Positions 36,572 to 45,910 of a stretch of 64,000 bases of DNA are shown in pieces. Origin of the DNA: Nitrosospira sp. Nsp14 (lineage in GTDB: Bacteria > Pseudomonadota > Gammaproteobacteria > Burkholderiales > Nitrosomonadaceae); NCBI RefSeq assembly GCF_900113575.1, contig NZ_FOPV01000013.1, positions 55,624-119,623 of the forward strand, written 5' to 3'. Below the pieces are notes generated by a model. The model saw nothing but the letters and a program-made list of their open reading frames with translations, did not search any database and was not told where the DNA came from. Both the position numbers and the translations under genes were made by a program. Position 1 is the first letter of the stretch. Every line of letters begins with the position of its first letter.

Positions 36572-37069
36572 ATGCTCTTTTATCTAATGCTACTCAACAG
36601 GAGCCACTATATTCGCGACGCCATTGTAATGCTCAACCTCGTGGCGCTCTTCTTGATCAATTTTTCCGCCATTGCCAGCGATCCTGATGTGCCCGTTGCG
36701 GGCCGTACTACAATTGCGCGGCAAGCTGCCGAATGGAACAGTGATGGCAAACCGGTGAAACTCGATTTCGATTTCGGGGATTTCAAGGCGTGGGCGCGGC
36801 GCGACGGCTCGTGGAATGCCGAAGGAACTGTGCAGCATCGGGGCTTGAGGTGTACAACCTACACCCTACTTCTCCGAGTGGGCCACGGTAACCCTGGCTG
36901 CACGGATGTACACTGGTTTCGGGAACCTGTGCCCGTGGCCAGTACACAAGTCTGCAACAACGCTCCCGCAATGCTCTCTGGCGGTAACCTGGAATTCCGC
37001 GATGCCGCACGTTTTGACGAAATCACCTGCGCGGAACGTATAATCTCATGCAGTGGCACCTGCAAGTAG
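36572..37069 (+). CDS. Exported hypothetical protein with several cysteines (165 aa)
   Basis: ATG 36572 (AAGGAA about 8 bases upstream). A hydrophobic segment at ~20-36 (AIVMLNLVALFLINFSAIAS) may be a signal anchor or signal peptide. The rest has seven cysteines (RCTTY, GCTDV, VCNNA, TCAERIISCSGTC), suiting disulfides in the periplasm. No family recognised. It lies directly left of the CRISPR array with no sign of linkage. Confidence 0.5.
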   Translation: MLFYLMLLNRSHYIRDAIVMLNLVALFLINFSAIASDPDVPVAGRTTIARQAAEWNSDGKPVKLDFDFGDFKAWARRDGSWNAEGTVQHRGLRCTTYTLLLRVGHGNPGCTDVHWFREPVPVASTQVCNNAPAMLSGGNLEFRDAARFDEITCAERIISCSGTCK

Positions 37070-37313
37070 GGGTAACATGCACACAGCTGCCAAACCCGCC
37101 ACTTAATTCTTGGGGTACTAAAGGAGTCAGTTCGCAAAACGGAAAAATTGTACCCCAGTGAAGTGAATTAATAAATCAAGGACTTACCAAAGCGCATGAG
37201 CATTGATTTTTGAGATGATTTTGAATTCTTGGAACATTATTCCCATCAATAACTTGTAAGACGTTAACGTGCTTTAAATTCCGTTTCGTGAGCTGACGAT
37301 TGCCTCACATTGA

Positions 37314-39906
37314 GAAACACCCCCACAGGTGTGGGGAAGACCCCGGTAAATCCGCGCTTCGCTCATCGCAGTTCAGGAAACACCCCCACGGACGTGGGGA
37401 AGACTCAAGTCATCACCCCAGAGACCTGTCATATAGGGAAACACCCCCACGGACGTGGGGAAGACAGTGTGCGTGGAGACAGCCCAGATTGTTCTATGGA
37501 AACACCCCCACGGACGTGGGGAAGACCAGACCTTGCCCAAAGCATCCCAATAAGCATGAGAAACACCCCCACGGACGTGGGGAAGACTGAAGCGAGCGTG
37601 GCGGTATCGACCGGGCTTTGGAAACACCCCCACGGACGTGGGGAAGACATCCCAAGTAGTGGTATCGGGGTCGCTCGTCGGGAAACACCCCCACGGACGT
37701 GGGGAAGACGGAGCGCGGTGCTTCTTGCGATGGGTTACTTCAGAAACACCCCCACGGACGTGGGGAAGACCCCGGCGGACTGGGAGCCACCACTTGGAAC
37801 AAAAGAAACACCCCCACGGACGTGGGGAAGACCGAATGTTCGGCAGATGCCACGCGTTGATGTAGGAAACACCCCCACGGACGTGGGGAAGACCGACATC
37901 ATATCCATGATCCCACGCCAGCATTGGAAACACCCCCACGGACGTGGGGAAGACCCGTCCAGCTCGTCACGATCCCATTGATACCAAGAAACACCCCCAC
38001 GGACGTGGGGAAGACACACCAGTCTCAGGGTCGTTATCCACCCCATCAGAAACACCCCCACGGACGTGGGGAAGACATACTTTTGGACATACTTTTGGAC
38101 ATACCCTAGGAAACACCCCCACGGACGTGGGGAAGACCAACGTCGACTGCGTAAAAAGAGTCCGGATCGGGAAACACCCCCACGGACGTGGGGAAGACAA
38201 TGGTATATCGTCATCCATATCTGCGAAGCCAGAAACACCCCCACGGACGTGGGGAAGACCCGGTGAAATGGGCACCGTGATGCTTTACCGGAGAAACACC
38301 CCCACGGACGTGGGGAAGACGCCTTAAAGAGATTAAAGATTGGTACAAGCGTAGAAACACCCCCACGGACGTGGGGAAGACGCATAGAACGAATCGGCTG
38401 CGTTGGCTAATAGGGAAACACCCCCACGGACGTGGGGAAGACCCGGAAACGCCGCCTTGCATCCATCCATATTTAGAAACACCCCCACGGACGTGGGGAA
38501 GACCTTTCTATAACTACACTCCGGTCCTTGTAGTAGGAAACACCCCCACGGACGTGGGGAAGACCCACAGCAGCACCACCAATCTCATCACGGAGCAGAA
38601 ACACCCCCACGGACGTGGGGAAGACCCGATGCCAGTACGAAGGCAATGCGGCGGGCTGGAAACACCCCCACGGACGTGGGGAAGACGTTTACCGACATGG
38701 GACACGGAAAGCTCGATGAGAAACACCCCCACGGACGTGGGGAAGACGTGCGTTGGGGCCATATCCGCGAACGGCGCCTAGAAACACCCCCACGGACGTG
38801 GGGAAGACTGCGCTCGTGCCTGTATGACACGCTGGATCTGAGAAACACCCCCACGGACGTGGGGAAGACTAGTGCCGGTTAACGTGACCGCCACAGACAA
38901 TAGAAACACCCCCACGGACGTGGGGAAGACCGCTTTCTCGCGATCCTCTGCCTTCCACTGATGGAAACACCCCCACGGACGTGGGGAAGACTCGTTACCG
39001 CGTCACCGCTCGCCATGTACTTTGGAAACACCCCCACGGACGTGGGGAAGACCAATCAACGTCGGCGTCACCTGATGCAGAACTGGAAACACCCCCACGG
39101 ACGTGGGGAAGACCCGTATCTGGGCTTCACGGTCAAGGTCGGGAAGGAAACACCCCCACGGACGTGGGGAAGACCTTGTAGCTTACGGGCGGGATAACGC
39201 TGTGGCAGAAACACCCCCACGGACGTGGGGAAGACTCAACTATGTCCGCTGAGCTAAGGTAGGGCGAAGAAACACCCCCACGGACGTGGGGAAGACCAGA
39301 TTGTCCGCCCCTTGAGGCGCGGTGAGGCGGAAACACCCCCACGGACGTGGGGAAGACGGCCGTACGCTTGCCGCTTCAATCCGATAAGGGGAAACACCCC
39401 CACGGACGTGGGGAAGACTGCCGCAACCCTGGCCAGCGGTGCGAACACTTAGAAACACCCCCACGGACGTGGGGAAGACTCGCTGTTCAGATGTCGGTGT
39501 AGCATACTTTCGGAAACACCCCCACGGACGTGGGGAAGACTCGGTGAAGATCGCGCCAGCCGTAACCGATTCAGAAACACCCCCACGGACGTGGGGAAGA
39601 CTCAATCTTTCCTTCATCTCAGGCTTAACCTGTGGAAACACCCCCACGGACGTGGGGAAGACCGATAACCCTCCACTTCGGCCTTGAGCTTTATAGAAAC
39701 ACCCCCACGGACGTGGGGAAGACGAGCCCGATCAGACGAAGAAAACGAAGGATGTAGAAACACCCCCACGGACGTGGGGAAGACATTCCAGACCCTCCGA
39801 TTCTTCGAGCGGGCTTAGAAACACCCCCACGGACGTGGGGAAGACCCGTAAGCTACTAGGCATATCGGTGCGCCAGAAGAAACACCCCCACGGACGTGGG
39901 GAAGAC
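37314..39906 (-). CRISPR. Type I-E CRISPR array, 43 repeats and 42 spacers
   Basis: Repeats of 28 bp begin GAAACACCCCC and end GTGGGGAAGAC on the plus strand; read on the minus strand they start GTCTTCCCCACG and end GGGGGTGTTTC, the normal orientation for I-E crRNAs with a GC hairpin. All are identical except the leftmost (37314-37341). The period is 61 bp (33-nt spacers), apart from one 34-nt spacer (37771-37804) and a 35-nt spacer next to the terminal repeat. Transcription is leftward from the leader beside cas2, so spacers near 39878 are the newest. I saw no duplicate spacers and no match to the rest of the window by eye. Confidence 0.98.
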
Positions 39907-40095
39907 ACCAACAAATTGTTAAGGAACGTTACTATAACACTATGGGTTGTGTTTCAGTAATCGAGCCGTCCGAGACGGCCCGGACTTAAACGCTACAAAA
40001 TAAGGAACCCCGCCCGCGAAGCAGCAGGGTATTTCTCATAATGTTTAGTCAATTTACGACGACGACACAGGCGGGAGAAATATATCCCGAAGGGA
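39907..40095 (-). promoter_or_regulatory. CRISPR leader
   Basis: Stretch between cas2 and the first repeat. Reading leftwards it contains TTACTG and TATAGT about 18 bp apart, a possible promoter, and CAATTTGTTGGT immediately before the first repeat, resembling an IHF-type site. Position beside cas2 and the intact repeats on this side agree with a leader. Confidence 0.65.
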
Positions 40096-40395
40096 TCAGG
40101 CCAAGGGCCCGAACAATATTTGTTTCTCGATCACCAATTGCAAGCCGGAAATCTCGATGAGATCGCGCCGGGTATCGCCGATGCCGCGAATCTCATAACC
40201 CGGCGTTTCCGGAATCCGGCGGAAAATCATCAGGCCGCTTTCGCGCGGGCAGTGATCGTGCAGATAGTCCACTACTTTCCTCGCAACAGCGTCCTTGACG
40301 CCGGAAACGAATACATTGGGGCGCGGTTCGATAAACCAGAGCTTCATTCGCCCGCGCACGGCAGGCGGCAGATCATTGGCAATCACTACGAGCAT
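40096..40395 (-). CDS. cas2: CRISPR-associated Cas2e (99 aa)
   Basis: Ferredoxin-like small protein of the I-E type (MLVVIANDLPPAVRGRMKLW, then PNVFVSGVKDAVARKVVDYL). With Cas1 it forms the integrase complex that adds spacers; Cas2 bridges two Cas1 dimers. It overlaps cas1 by 23 bp and is the last gene of the operon, next to the leader. Length is typical of the group (94-100). Confidence 0.95.
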   Translation of the reverse strand: MLVVIANDLPPAVRGRMKLWFIEPRPNVFVSGVKDAVARKVVDYLHDHCPRESGLMIFRRIPETPGYEIRGIGDTRRDLIEISGLQLVIEKQILFGPLA

Positions 40396-41272
40396 TTTTC
40401 ACTCCTAACATAGCCTCGATGTCCTGGCCTATCTTGCCCAATAAATCCGTTTCAATGACGCGTTGGCGAAAAGCAGCGGACACTTTGTGTTTGTTGTAGC
40501 GTCCAGCCATCTCAAGCGTAAGCGCGAAAGCCAGATCTATGCAAAGATGCTCTTTGTATAGATCTGCTAGATCATAAACAAATGGCAGAGGACTGCCAGA
40601 ATGAATAAAGCCGATGTGTGGAGAGTAGCCCATGCTATGCACGCATGAACTTAAAATACCGTAGAGCGCGGCATTGGTAGCGGTAAGCACCTGGTTGGTG
40701 ATATCGCCCATTTCGAATTTGCCGGGGGTAAAACTCCGCCCTTTCCAGCCCACACCGTACTTCTGTCCGTTTTGTTCGTATAACGCGCGCACGCGGTAGC
40801 CTTCCATGCCCATCATTTCCGGCAGCGATTTGCCGGTCAGATCCGCTTCGGAGAAACGCCGGGCAAACATGCGCCGCGCAACTTCCACCGATTTTTTCGG
40901 ATCGGCGGAAAGTTTGAGTTGTGCGCGCATGTTGCGTGTATCGGCGGCGGGGGCTTGCCCGCTAGCGTAAAACAGGAGGCTATCCTCTCCCACCCAGCAC
41001 ACGCCGCAATTGGATTGCGCGATAACTTTTACAGCTTCGTGGGTAATGCTGGTGCCCGGACCCAACAATAGACAGTTGAGCGTCGCAATCGGCAAACGTA
41101 CCATATTAGCTTCACAGTCTATCCATTTGACACTGGAGTCATCGATTTCAAGCCGGCCACGCTCAAGGTAGATGAAAGGATATTTGTCTTTGACCTGAGG
41201 CAGGCTATCGCGAGTGACCTTGATGAGGAGGCGATTGGACGGCGCTGTGGGCCACGCGGCCTCATCCCGCAT
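40373..41272 (-). CDS. cas1: CRISPR-associated Cas1e integrase (299 aa)
   Basis: Metal-binding catalytic residues can be placed by comparison with E. coli Cas1: Glu 157 (MMGMEGYRVR), His 224 (GFIHSGSPLPF), Asp 234 and Asp 237 (VYDLADLYKE). It cuts and joins prespacers into the leader-end repeat. Overlaps cas5e by 11 bp and cas2 by 23 bp. No damage, so adaptation should be possible. Confidence 0.95.
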   Translation of the reverse strand: MRDEAAWPTAPSNRLLIKVTRDSLPQVKDKYPFIYLERGRLEIDDSSVKWIDCEANMVRLPIATLNCLLLGPGTSITHEAVKVIAQSNCGVCWVGEDSLLFYASGQAPAADTRNMRAQLKLSADPKKSVEVARRMFARRFSEADLTGKSLPEMMGMEGYRVRALYEQNGQKYGVGWKGRSFTPGKFEMGDITNQVLTATNAALYGILSSCVHSMGYSPHIGFIHSGSPLPFVYDLADLYKEHLCIDLAFALTLEMAGRYNKHKVSAAFRQRVIETDLLGKIGQDIEAMLGVKNARSDCQ

Positions 41273-41999
41273 GAATCACGCTCACCTGACGGTCGCCGTA
41301 ACGTTTGTCTTCACCAAACTGCAAGGGAACGTCGTTGATGGTAAAAACCTCGTCCGCCTCGCCCTCACTGCACGCGCCGTGCAGTACCCGGAAATCCTCG
41401 ACGCGGTTTTTTTGCCTGCCAATGGAAGCGGCCTGTTCCAGCGCTGCTGTTTCATCGTCATAGGTTCCGCGATAAATAAAATCGGTCGGCACGCAACTCT
41501 TGCGCCCGAGATAGATATCCCAGGCCGGATTTTGCAGAGCGAGTGCAACGACTTCGGCTTTATCAATGGGCACTTCCAGCACCACGGCAAATGCAGCATC
41601 TTGCAAGTAGTAGCGGTAGGTCATTTTATTGCCACCGCCATCGCTTTTTCGAGGTTTTCCATCACGTTTGTAAGGTTCTAACAATGCCTGCCATGGATCA
41701 TTCAGATCGTAACCCGCACCGACCATATGAAAATCGCGTAACAGAGGCTCTCTATCCCGTTTGCTAGCGCCGGCTGCGGTTTGTTTGCCGCGTACAAAAG
41801 AGACCACGGTTTGACCGAGTGCGGCAAACTCTGCCAGAAGCGCCCGTTGTTCACCGCCCGCGCCTAACGCGGCGCATACCAGGCCCAACACGCCCGACTT
41901 GGTAGGGAAAGACAGCGTATCCCGCCGCCCGAATTTGGAGTCATGCCCCCACGACTGTAGCGGGGCTTCCAGCCATAACAATAGGTAAGGATCACGCAT
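41262..41999 (-). CDS. cas5e: Cascade subunit Cas5e (245 aa)
   Basis: RAMP-fold protein that binds the 5' handle of the crRNA in Cascade. N-terminus YLLLWLEAPLQSWGHDSKFG...TLSFPTKSGVLGLVCAALG is diagnostic of CasD. ATG overlaps the cas7e stop by 8 bases. Length is near the family norm (~225-250). Confidence 0.95.
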   Translation of the reverse strand: MRDPYLLLWLEAPLQSWGHDSKFGRRDTLSFPTKSGVLGLVCAALGAGGEQRALLAEFAALGQTVVSFVRGKQTAAGASKRDREPLLRDFHMVGAGYDLNDPWQALLEPYKRDGKPRKSDGGGNKMTYRYYLQDAAFAVVLEVPIDKAEVVALALQNPAWDIYLGRKSCVPTDFIYRGTYDDETAALEQAASIGRQKNRVEDFRVLHGACSEGEADEVFTINDVPLQFGEDKRYGDRQVSVIHAG

Positions 42000-43170
42000 T
42001 CGCTTTGGCGTTGGCTACGCTCTCCGTGGAATGATGATTGAGCGCGGCGATCAGGTCATCGACGGTAAAGCTTTCGTCCTGTCCATAGGTATATTCCGCC
42101 TGCTTGCCGAACAGGCTACCGTGCAGCTTTTCCTGCTTGGCCAAGTAGCCGGTCATGGCCTCAATACTTGGCTGGAGATAACCGCCGTCCTTCGCTTTGA
42201 CCGCCGTTTCGAATGGCACTTGCAACCGTTGACCCTTGCGGACCAGCACCTTGGCGAATTCCCAAGGCGAGGCGCCGGACTGAGTGGCCTGACGCGCGGC
42301 AGGCACCGCAATGAATAGCGCCTTGGTAAAGTTCTCGACCGCTTCGGGCAGGTTTTGCCCAGCCAGGGTTTGGCAAAGCTGGCCCAGATCCAGGCTCACA
42401 TAGCGGTAATAAGTTGCGGAGTTGAATTCAAGGCTGCCCATATGCGCGGAACCCGGTTCCGTTGCAAGATCATCCAGCGCAGTGAAAAATTCAACCTCAT
42501 TGCTGACTTTGTGGGTGGAGATGGCATGGGAAAACGAGGCGGCGGCCTCGACATTCAGGTCGGCCGCCTGGGCTACCATGCGCCCGAAAAATGCGATATC
42601 CAACGCGTCAATTGCCTTGGACGCACTGCCGATCAAATCTGCTATTTCTTTGGCTTGCTTTTTCTGCTCCTTTTGAGTAATAGCTTCATTCTGGTTAAAC
42701 CCTTTTGCTGCAAAGGCATCGGCAATGATTGCAACCTCATGCGGGCTTAGGAAAAGTAAGGTGTCTGATTTCTCGGAATTTGATTCCGCTTCGATTTCTT
42801 CCACTTCATTTTCAATGACGGCTTCCTTGCCTTTTTTTGATTTCTTTCCTTCCTTTTTCTTGATAAACGCACCTTCAATCTTGTCACCACAGGCCTGCGC
42901 TTGTTCGGGTGTTGCGCCTTTTGCAATACAGGCATCAGAAATCAACCTACCGATGAATTTGGTCCGGGTACCATAAATCCCCCCTAGTTCATGCATCACC
43001 ATGCGCACCGGGCGCTTCCACGCCTGCGAGCTGACACGGGCGCGCTGCAAGCCGCCGACCATGGCGGTTTTAGGCGCGCCCACATCGTCGCGGTTGAGGC
43101 AGGTAACCGGGAAGGATTGCAGGATGTGAAACTCGATGCGCAGATTCTTGAAAGGGTTATTGATCGTCAT
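41992..43170 (-). CDS. cas7e: Cascade backbone subunit Cas7e (392 aa)
   Basis: Forms the crRNA-coating filament. N-terminus RIEFHILQSFPVTCLNRDDV, GAPKTAMVGGLQRARVSSQA and WKRPVR are characteristic of CasC. It is about 30 residues longer than the E. coli protein (363), owing to a Lys/Glu-rich stretch at about 108-140 (IKKKEGKKSKKGKEAVIEN...). That low-complexity loop is likely flexible. AGAAGG precedes the ATG; a 40-bp gap to cas6e is the only real gap in the Cascade genes. Confidence 0.95.
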   Translation of the reverse strand: MTINNPFKNLRIEFHILQSFPVTCLNRDDVGAPKTAMVGGLQRARVSSQAWKRPVRMVMHELGGIYGTRTKFIGRLISDACIAKGATPEQAQACGDKIEGAFIKKKEGKKSKKGKEAVIENEVEEIEAESNSEKSDTLLFLSPHEVAIIADAFAAKGFNQNEAITQKEQKKQAKEIADLIGSASKAIDALDIAFFGRMVAQAADLNVEAAASFSHAISTHKVSNEVEFFTALDDLATEPGSAHMGSLEFNSATYYRYVSLDLGQLCQTLAGQNLPEAVENFTKALFIAVPAARQATQSGASPWEFAKVLVRKGQRLQVPFETAVKAKDGGYLQPSIEAMTGYLAKQEKLHGSLFGKQAEYTYGQDESFTVDDLIAALNHHSTESVANAKANA

Positions 43171-43210
43171 TTTGTACCTTCTAAGTGTATGAAATTGAAT
43201 GCAGGGGGAA

Positions 43211-43849
43211 TTAAATAGCGTGCAGGGGCACGATTTGCAGCAGCCCGAAGCCGAATGCGCGGCCTCGGCCTATGCCGTCGGTGAAACTCTTGGTAAAGCA
43301 ATCTTTGTCCATGACCGAGAGTTCACCTTTGAGCGTGGCGCTGCCATGCGTAATGGTCGTGCCGGATTTCTCAAAGGTCTGTACGCTGAGTTGCTCCGTT
43401 TGCAGGTTTTCGGAATTGACGCCGAACCCCCAGGAGTTCGGCGCACGCGCCTTGAACCATTGCTCGATGGCTTCGCGCCCCCGAATGGGCACCACTTTTC
43501 CTGTTTTCTTGTCGCGCTTGCCGGGATTGAGTTTGACTTCAAAGGCATAACGTTCGTGAGCGAGGAAATCCCGATGAACGGCCTTTGTATCTACCTTGCC
43601 AAACTGGGGGGTTTGATGCGGCTTGCGGTTGGACAGCATCAGGATATGGCGCGTATTGAAATCCCCGCCCTTGTCAGCGTAGACGATGCCGCTGCGGGCG
43701 CTGGCCTCCTTCTCGGCATCGGAACGAGTGTCTTCGAACAGCCCATACACGGCCCTGTGCAGGGCATACGCATCCTTGATCCCAAGGATGTGTACGTCGG
43801 CTCGGCTCAGACGGAGCACGCTCGCATAAGCCAGGACGTCTTTATTCAT
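43211..43849 (-). CDS. cas6e: CRISPR RNA endonuclease Cas6e (212 aa)
   Basis: Cuts the repeat hairpin of the pre-crRNA and stays in Cascade. The C-terminal glycine-rich loop GIGRGRAFGFGLLQIVPL and the N-terminal LRLSRADVHILGIKDAYALH are typical of CasE. Start chosen at ATG 43849, which overlaps the cse2 stop by 8 bases (ATGAATAA); the frame is open 27 codons further upstream. It is placed before cas7e, not after cas5e as in E. coli. Confidence 0.95.
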   Translation of the reverse strand: MNKDVLAYASVLRLSRADVHILGIKDAYALHRAVYGLFEDTRSDAEKEASARSGIVYADKGGDFNTRHILMLSNRKPHQTPQFGKVDTKAVHRDFLAHERYAFEVKLNPGKRDKKTGKVVPIRGREAIEQWFKARAPNSWGFGVNSENLQTEQLSVQTFEKSGTTITHGSATLKGELSVMDKDCFTKSFTDGIGRGRAFGFGLLQIVPLHAI

Positions 43850-44396
43850 CCTTTTCCCCGTTTCCCTGTTTCCCGTAAAAATTCTGCGCCCAGCGTGCCT
43901 TGATATGTGCCCGGCTGTCGTCATAACCAAACCTGAGCAAATCGTTCAGCAGGGTGGCATAGTCGGGAACGATATCGCCCCGTGATTCAATGAGACCCAA
44001 CAACGGCCGTAAAATACGGCAGGTCTCCGGCACGGAATCGCAGGCTAATAAACGGCGCAGCTTCGCTTTAGCCTGGTCGCTGGCATTGCCGTCCTCGTAA
44101 CAGTGTGCAATGGCTTGACCGATATTGGCCGTGCCATTTTTCTCGATTTTCGCCCGGGCAATAGCAGCAGCAACGGTGGCGTGGGGCAAGCGCTGGTTTT
44201 CATATTCCAGGTTTATGCGAAAACCTGCCAGCATCTCCCAGCTCTGGTATTCGGTCGCCGGGTTGTCGGCGCGCTTGAGTGCAGCCCGTATTCCGTTGTC
44301 AGCCTGACAGCGGTTGATGATGTAATCCACGAAAGCCAGGCTTCTACTGCGAGATGAGCCGGTTTTCTGCAATGCGTCTTGGGTATCGGTACTCAT
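43842..44396 (-). CDS. cse2: Cascade small subunit Cse2 (184 aa)
   Basis: Alpha-helical small subunit (CasB/Cas11e). Sequence features: SLAFVDYIINRCQ, GIRAALKRADNPATEYQSWE, LPHATVAAAIAR and LRRLLACDSVPETCRILRPL. Two copies per Cascade hold the displaced DNA strand. Start taken at ATG 44396, overlapping the cas8e stop by 4 bases (ATGA); upstream codons lie inside cas8e. Confidence 0.93.
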   Translation of the reverse strand: MSTDTQDALQKTGSSRSRSLAFVDYIINRCQADNGIRAALKRADNPATEYQSWEMLAGFRINLEYENQRLPHATVAAAIARAKIEKNGTANIGQAIAHCYEDGNASDQAKAKLRRLLACDSVPETCRILRPLLGLIESRGDIVPDYATLLNDLLRFGYDDSRAHIKARWAQNFYGKQGNGEKDE

Positions 44397-45910
44397 GCTG
44401 CTTCCTTGCCGGGGTTTTTGAGATACTTGCTTAAATTGGGCCGATTTTTTGCCCAGGCGTCGAGCTGGCGGGCGGTGTCCTTGGGACAATAGGTGTCATA
44501 GGCTTTGAGGGCAAACAGGGCGAAAGTCCGGCGCATGGCGTGGGCTTGGTCCGCATCGCCACAAGCACTCACCAGATCCTGAAACCGGCGCTCGCATAGT
44601 TGCCAGAAGAGATTGCTGGCTTGCTCACCCTGCTCTTTGGCTTTCTTATTCTGGTTTTTAAAATAACTGACGGTTGCCCAGTCAACCGTTTTGGAGAGGC
44701 TTTCCATCTCGTTCATTTCCTCTGATAGGCCGCTAAACCACCTACTCCTATCTTCACCTGTAATTGAATTAGGAGCAGGTAAAATAACGTACGATTCAAT
44801 GAAGTCGTCATCCTGTTTTACCGATTGATCGCCACTTGACCCTCTCACCTTTAATCCGCCTGACCAGACGCCTATAGGTTTATCACGCAACTTCACTCTT
44901 TGGAATCCAAATCTGATTTGCAAACATTCGAAACCCTTTTGATTTCCGGCATTCAAAAATGAAAGCAAAGATGTCAACATACGCCAAGGCTTTTTATCCA
45001 CATCCAACCAGAGAGCTCTGATGGATTCACCTCCACGATCCAGACTAATACTTGGCTCAAACCATCCTTCTTTATGGCTTGGATACTGAATCCCTTCGAT
45101 ATAAAGAATGCCCTCGTCTTTCAAGAGCATAAATCTGGACATCGCAACTAAACATCCCATGTAAGAATTTATTAACTGCATGGAAATTTCACAACTTTCC
45201 CCAGAAGGCATTTCTTCCCACGGAGCTGCGCCCAACCCGCTTGTCCAGATTTTGATGCCCTGAATTTTTTCCAAAGTAAGCAAATTCAACCAAATGGTTT
45301 CCTGTATCGAATCGCCGATGAGATAAGAATGGAGATAGCCCACGTAGTTACCTAGGCCCGGTGCAGACTTGGCTGAAACGGTTTTGCCCTGATAGCGCGG
45401 TGTCAACGGCGGAATATTCTTGTGAATCCGCTTACCCCCCAATGCGAGATTCATCATGGTTATGATGAAAACTGCTTTTTCTGCATCTCCCAGTTTTCTT
45501 TCCAATTGAGCCTGATTCAAAATCGTATTGTTATCGGACGGCACGTCCGGATAAAAACCCGAGCCAAAGGATTTAGGTTCCTCATCTTTTATTAAACGAT
45601 TCAAGACGGGCATCTGCAAAAATGGTTTTTCACCGTAGAGGTAAAACCGGCCATGCCACTTGTCGAGATATTCAAGGCACTTGATTGCCAGGCCTTCCGG
45701 CTTGAGGCCTGCCCAGTCGTCATCGTCTTCGGGTGTACAGGCAGCTTGGGCAATAGCCAACAGAAGTTTGGTCAAGGCGATTTTTTGTACCGGATTTCCG
45801 CCGAGCGCGCGGTATTCCGGATGGCTGAACAACTGCATCAGGCTGACTCGCCCCGCGTCTACAACAGGAATCCAGGGCTCGTCGATAAGGTTAAACCGGT
45901 TTTCAATCAT
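44393..45910 (-). CDS. cas8e: Cascade large subunit Cas8e / Cse1 (505 aa)
   Basis: Recognises the PAM and recruits Cas3. N-terminus MIENRFNLIDEPWIPVVDAG, GEKPFLQMPVLNR, and LALGGKRIHKNIPPLTPRYQ are the usual CasA signatures. Length matches the family (~500). ATG overlaps the cas3 stop by 4 bases. No damage. Confidence 0.95.
   Translation of the reverse strand: MIENRFNLIDEPWIPVVDAGRVSLMQLFSHPEYRALGGNPVQKIALTKLLLAIAQAACTPEDDDDWAGLKPEGLAIKCLEYLDKWHGRFYLYGEKPFLQMPVLNRLIKDEEPKSFGSGFYPDVPSDNNTILNQAQLERKLGDAEKAVFIITMMNLALGGKRIHKNIPPLTPRYQGKTVSAKSAPGLGNYVGYLHSYLIGDSIQETIWLNLLTLEKIQGIKIWTSGLGAAPWEEMPSGESCEISMQLINSYMGCLVAMSRFMLLKDEGILYIEGIQYPSHKEGWFEPSISLDRGGESIRALWLDVDKKPWRMLTSLLSFLNAGNQKGFECLQIRFGFQRVKLRDKPIGVWSGGLKVRGSSGDQSVKQDDDFIESYVILPAPNSITGEDRSRWFSGLSEEMNEMESLSKTVDWATVSYFKNQNKKAKEQGEQASNLFWQLCERRFQDLVSACGDADQAHAMRRTFALFALKAYDTYCPKDTARQLDAWAKNRPNLSKYLKNPGKEAA

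Noticed and set aside
37300..39914. Many open frames rich in HPHGRGED or LPHVRGGVS across 37.3-39.9 kb
   Set aside because: They are translations of the CRISPR repeat and its spacers, not genes.
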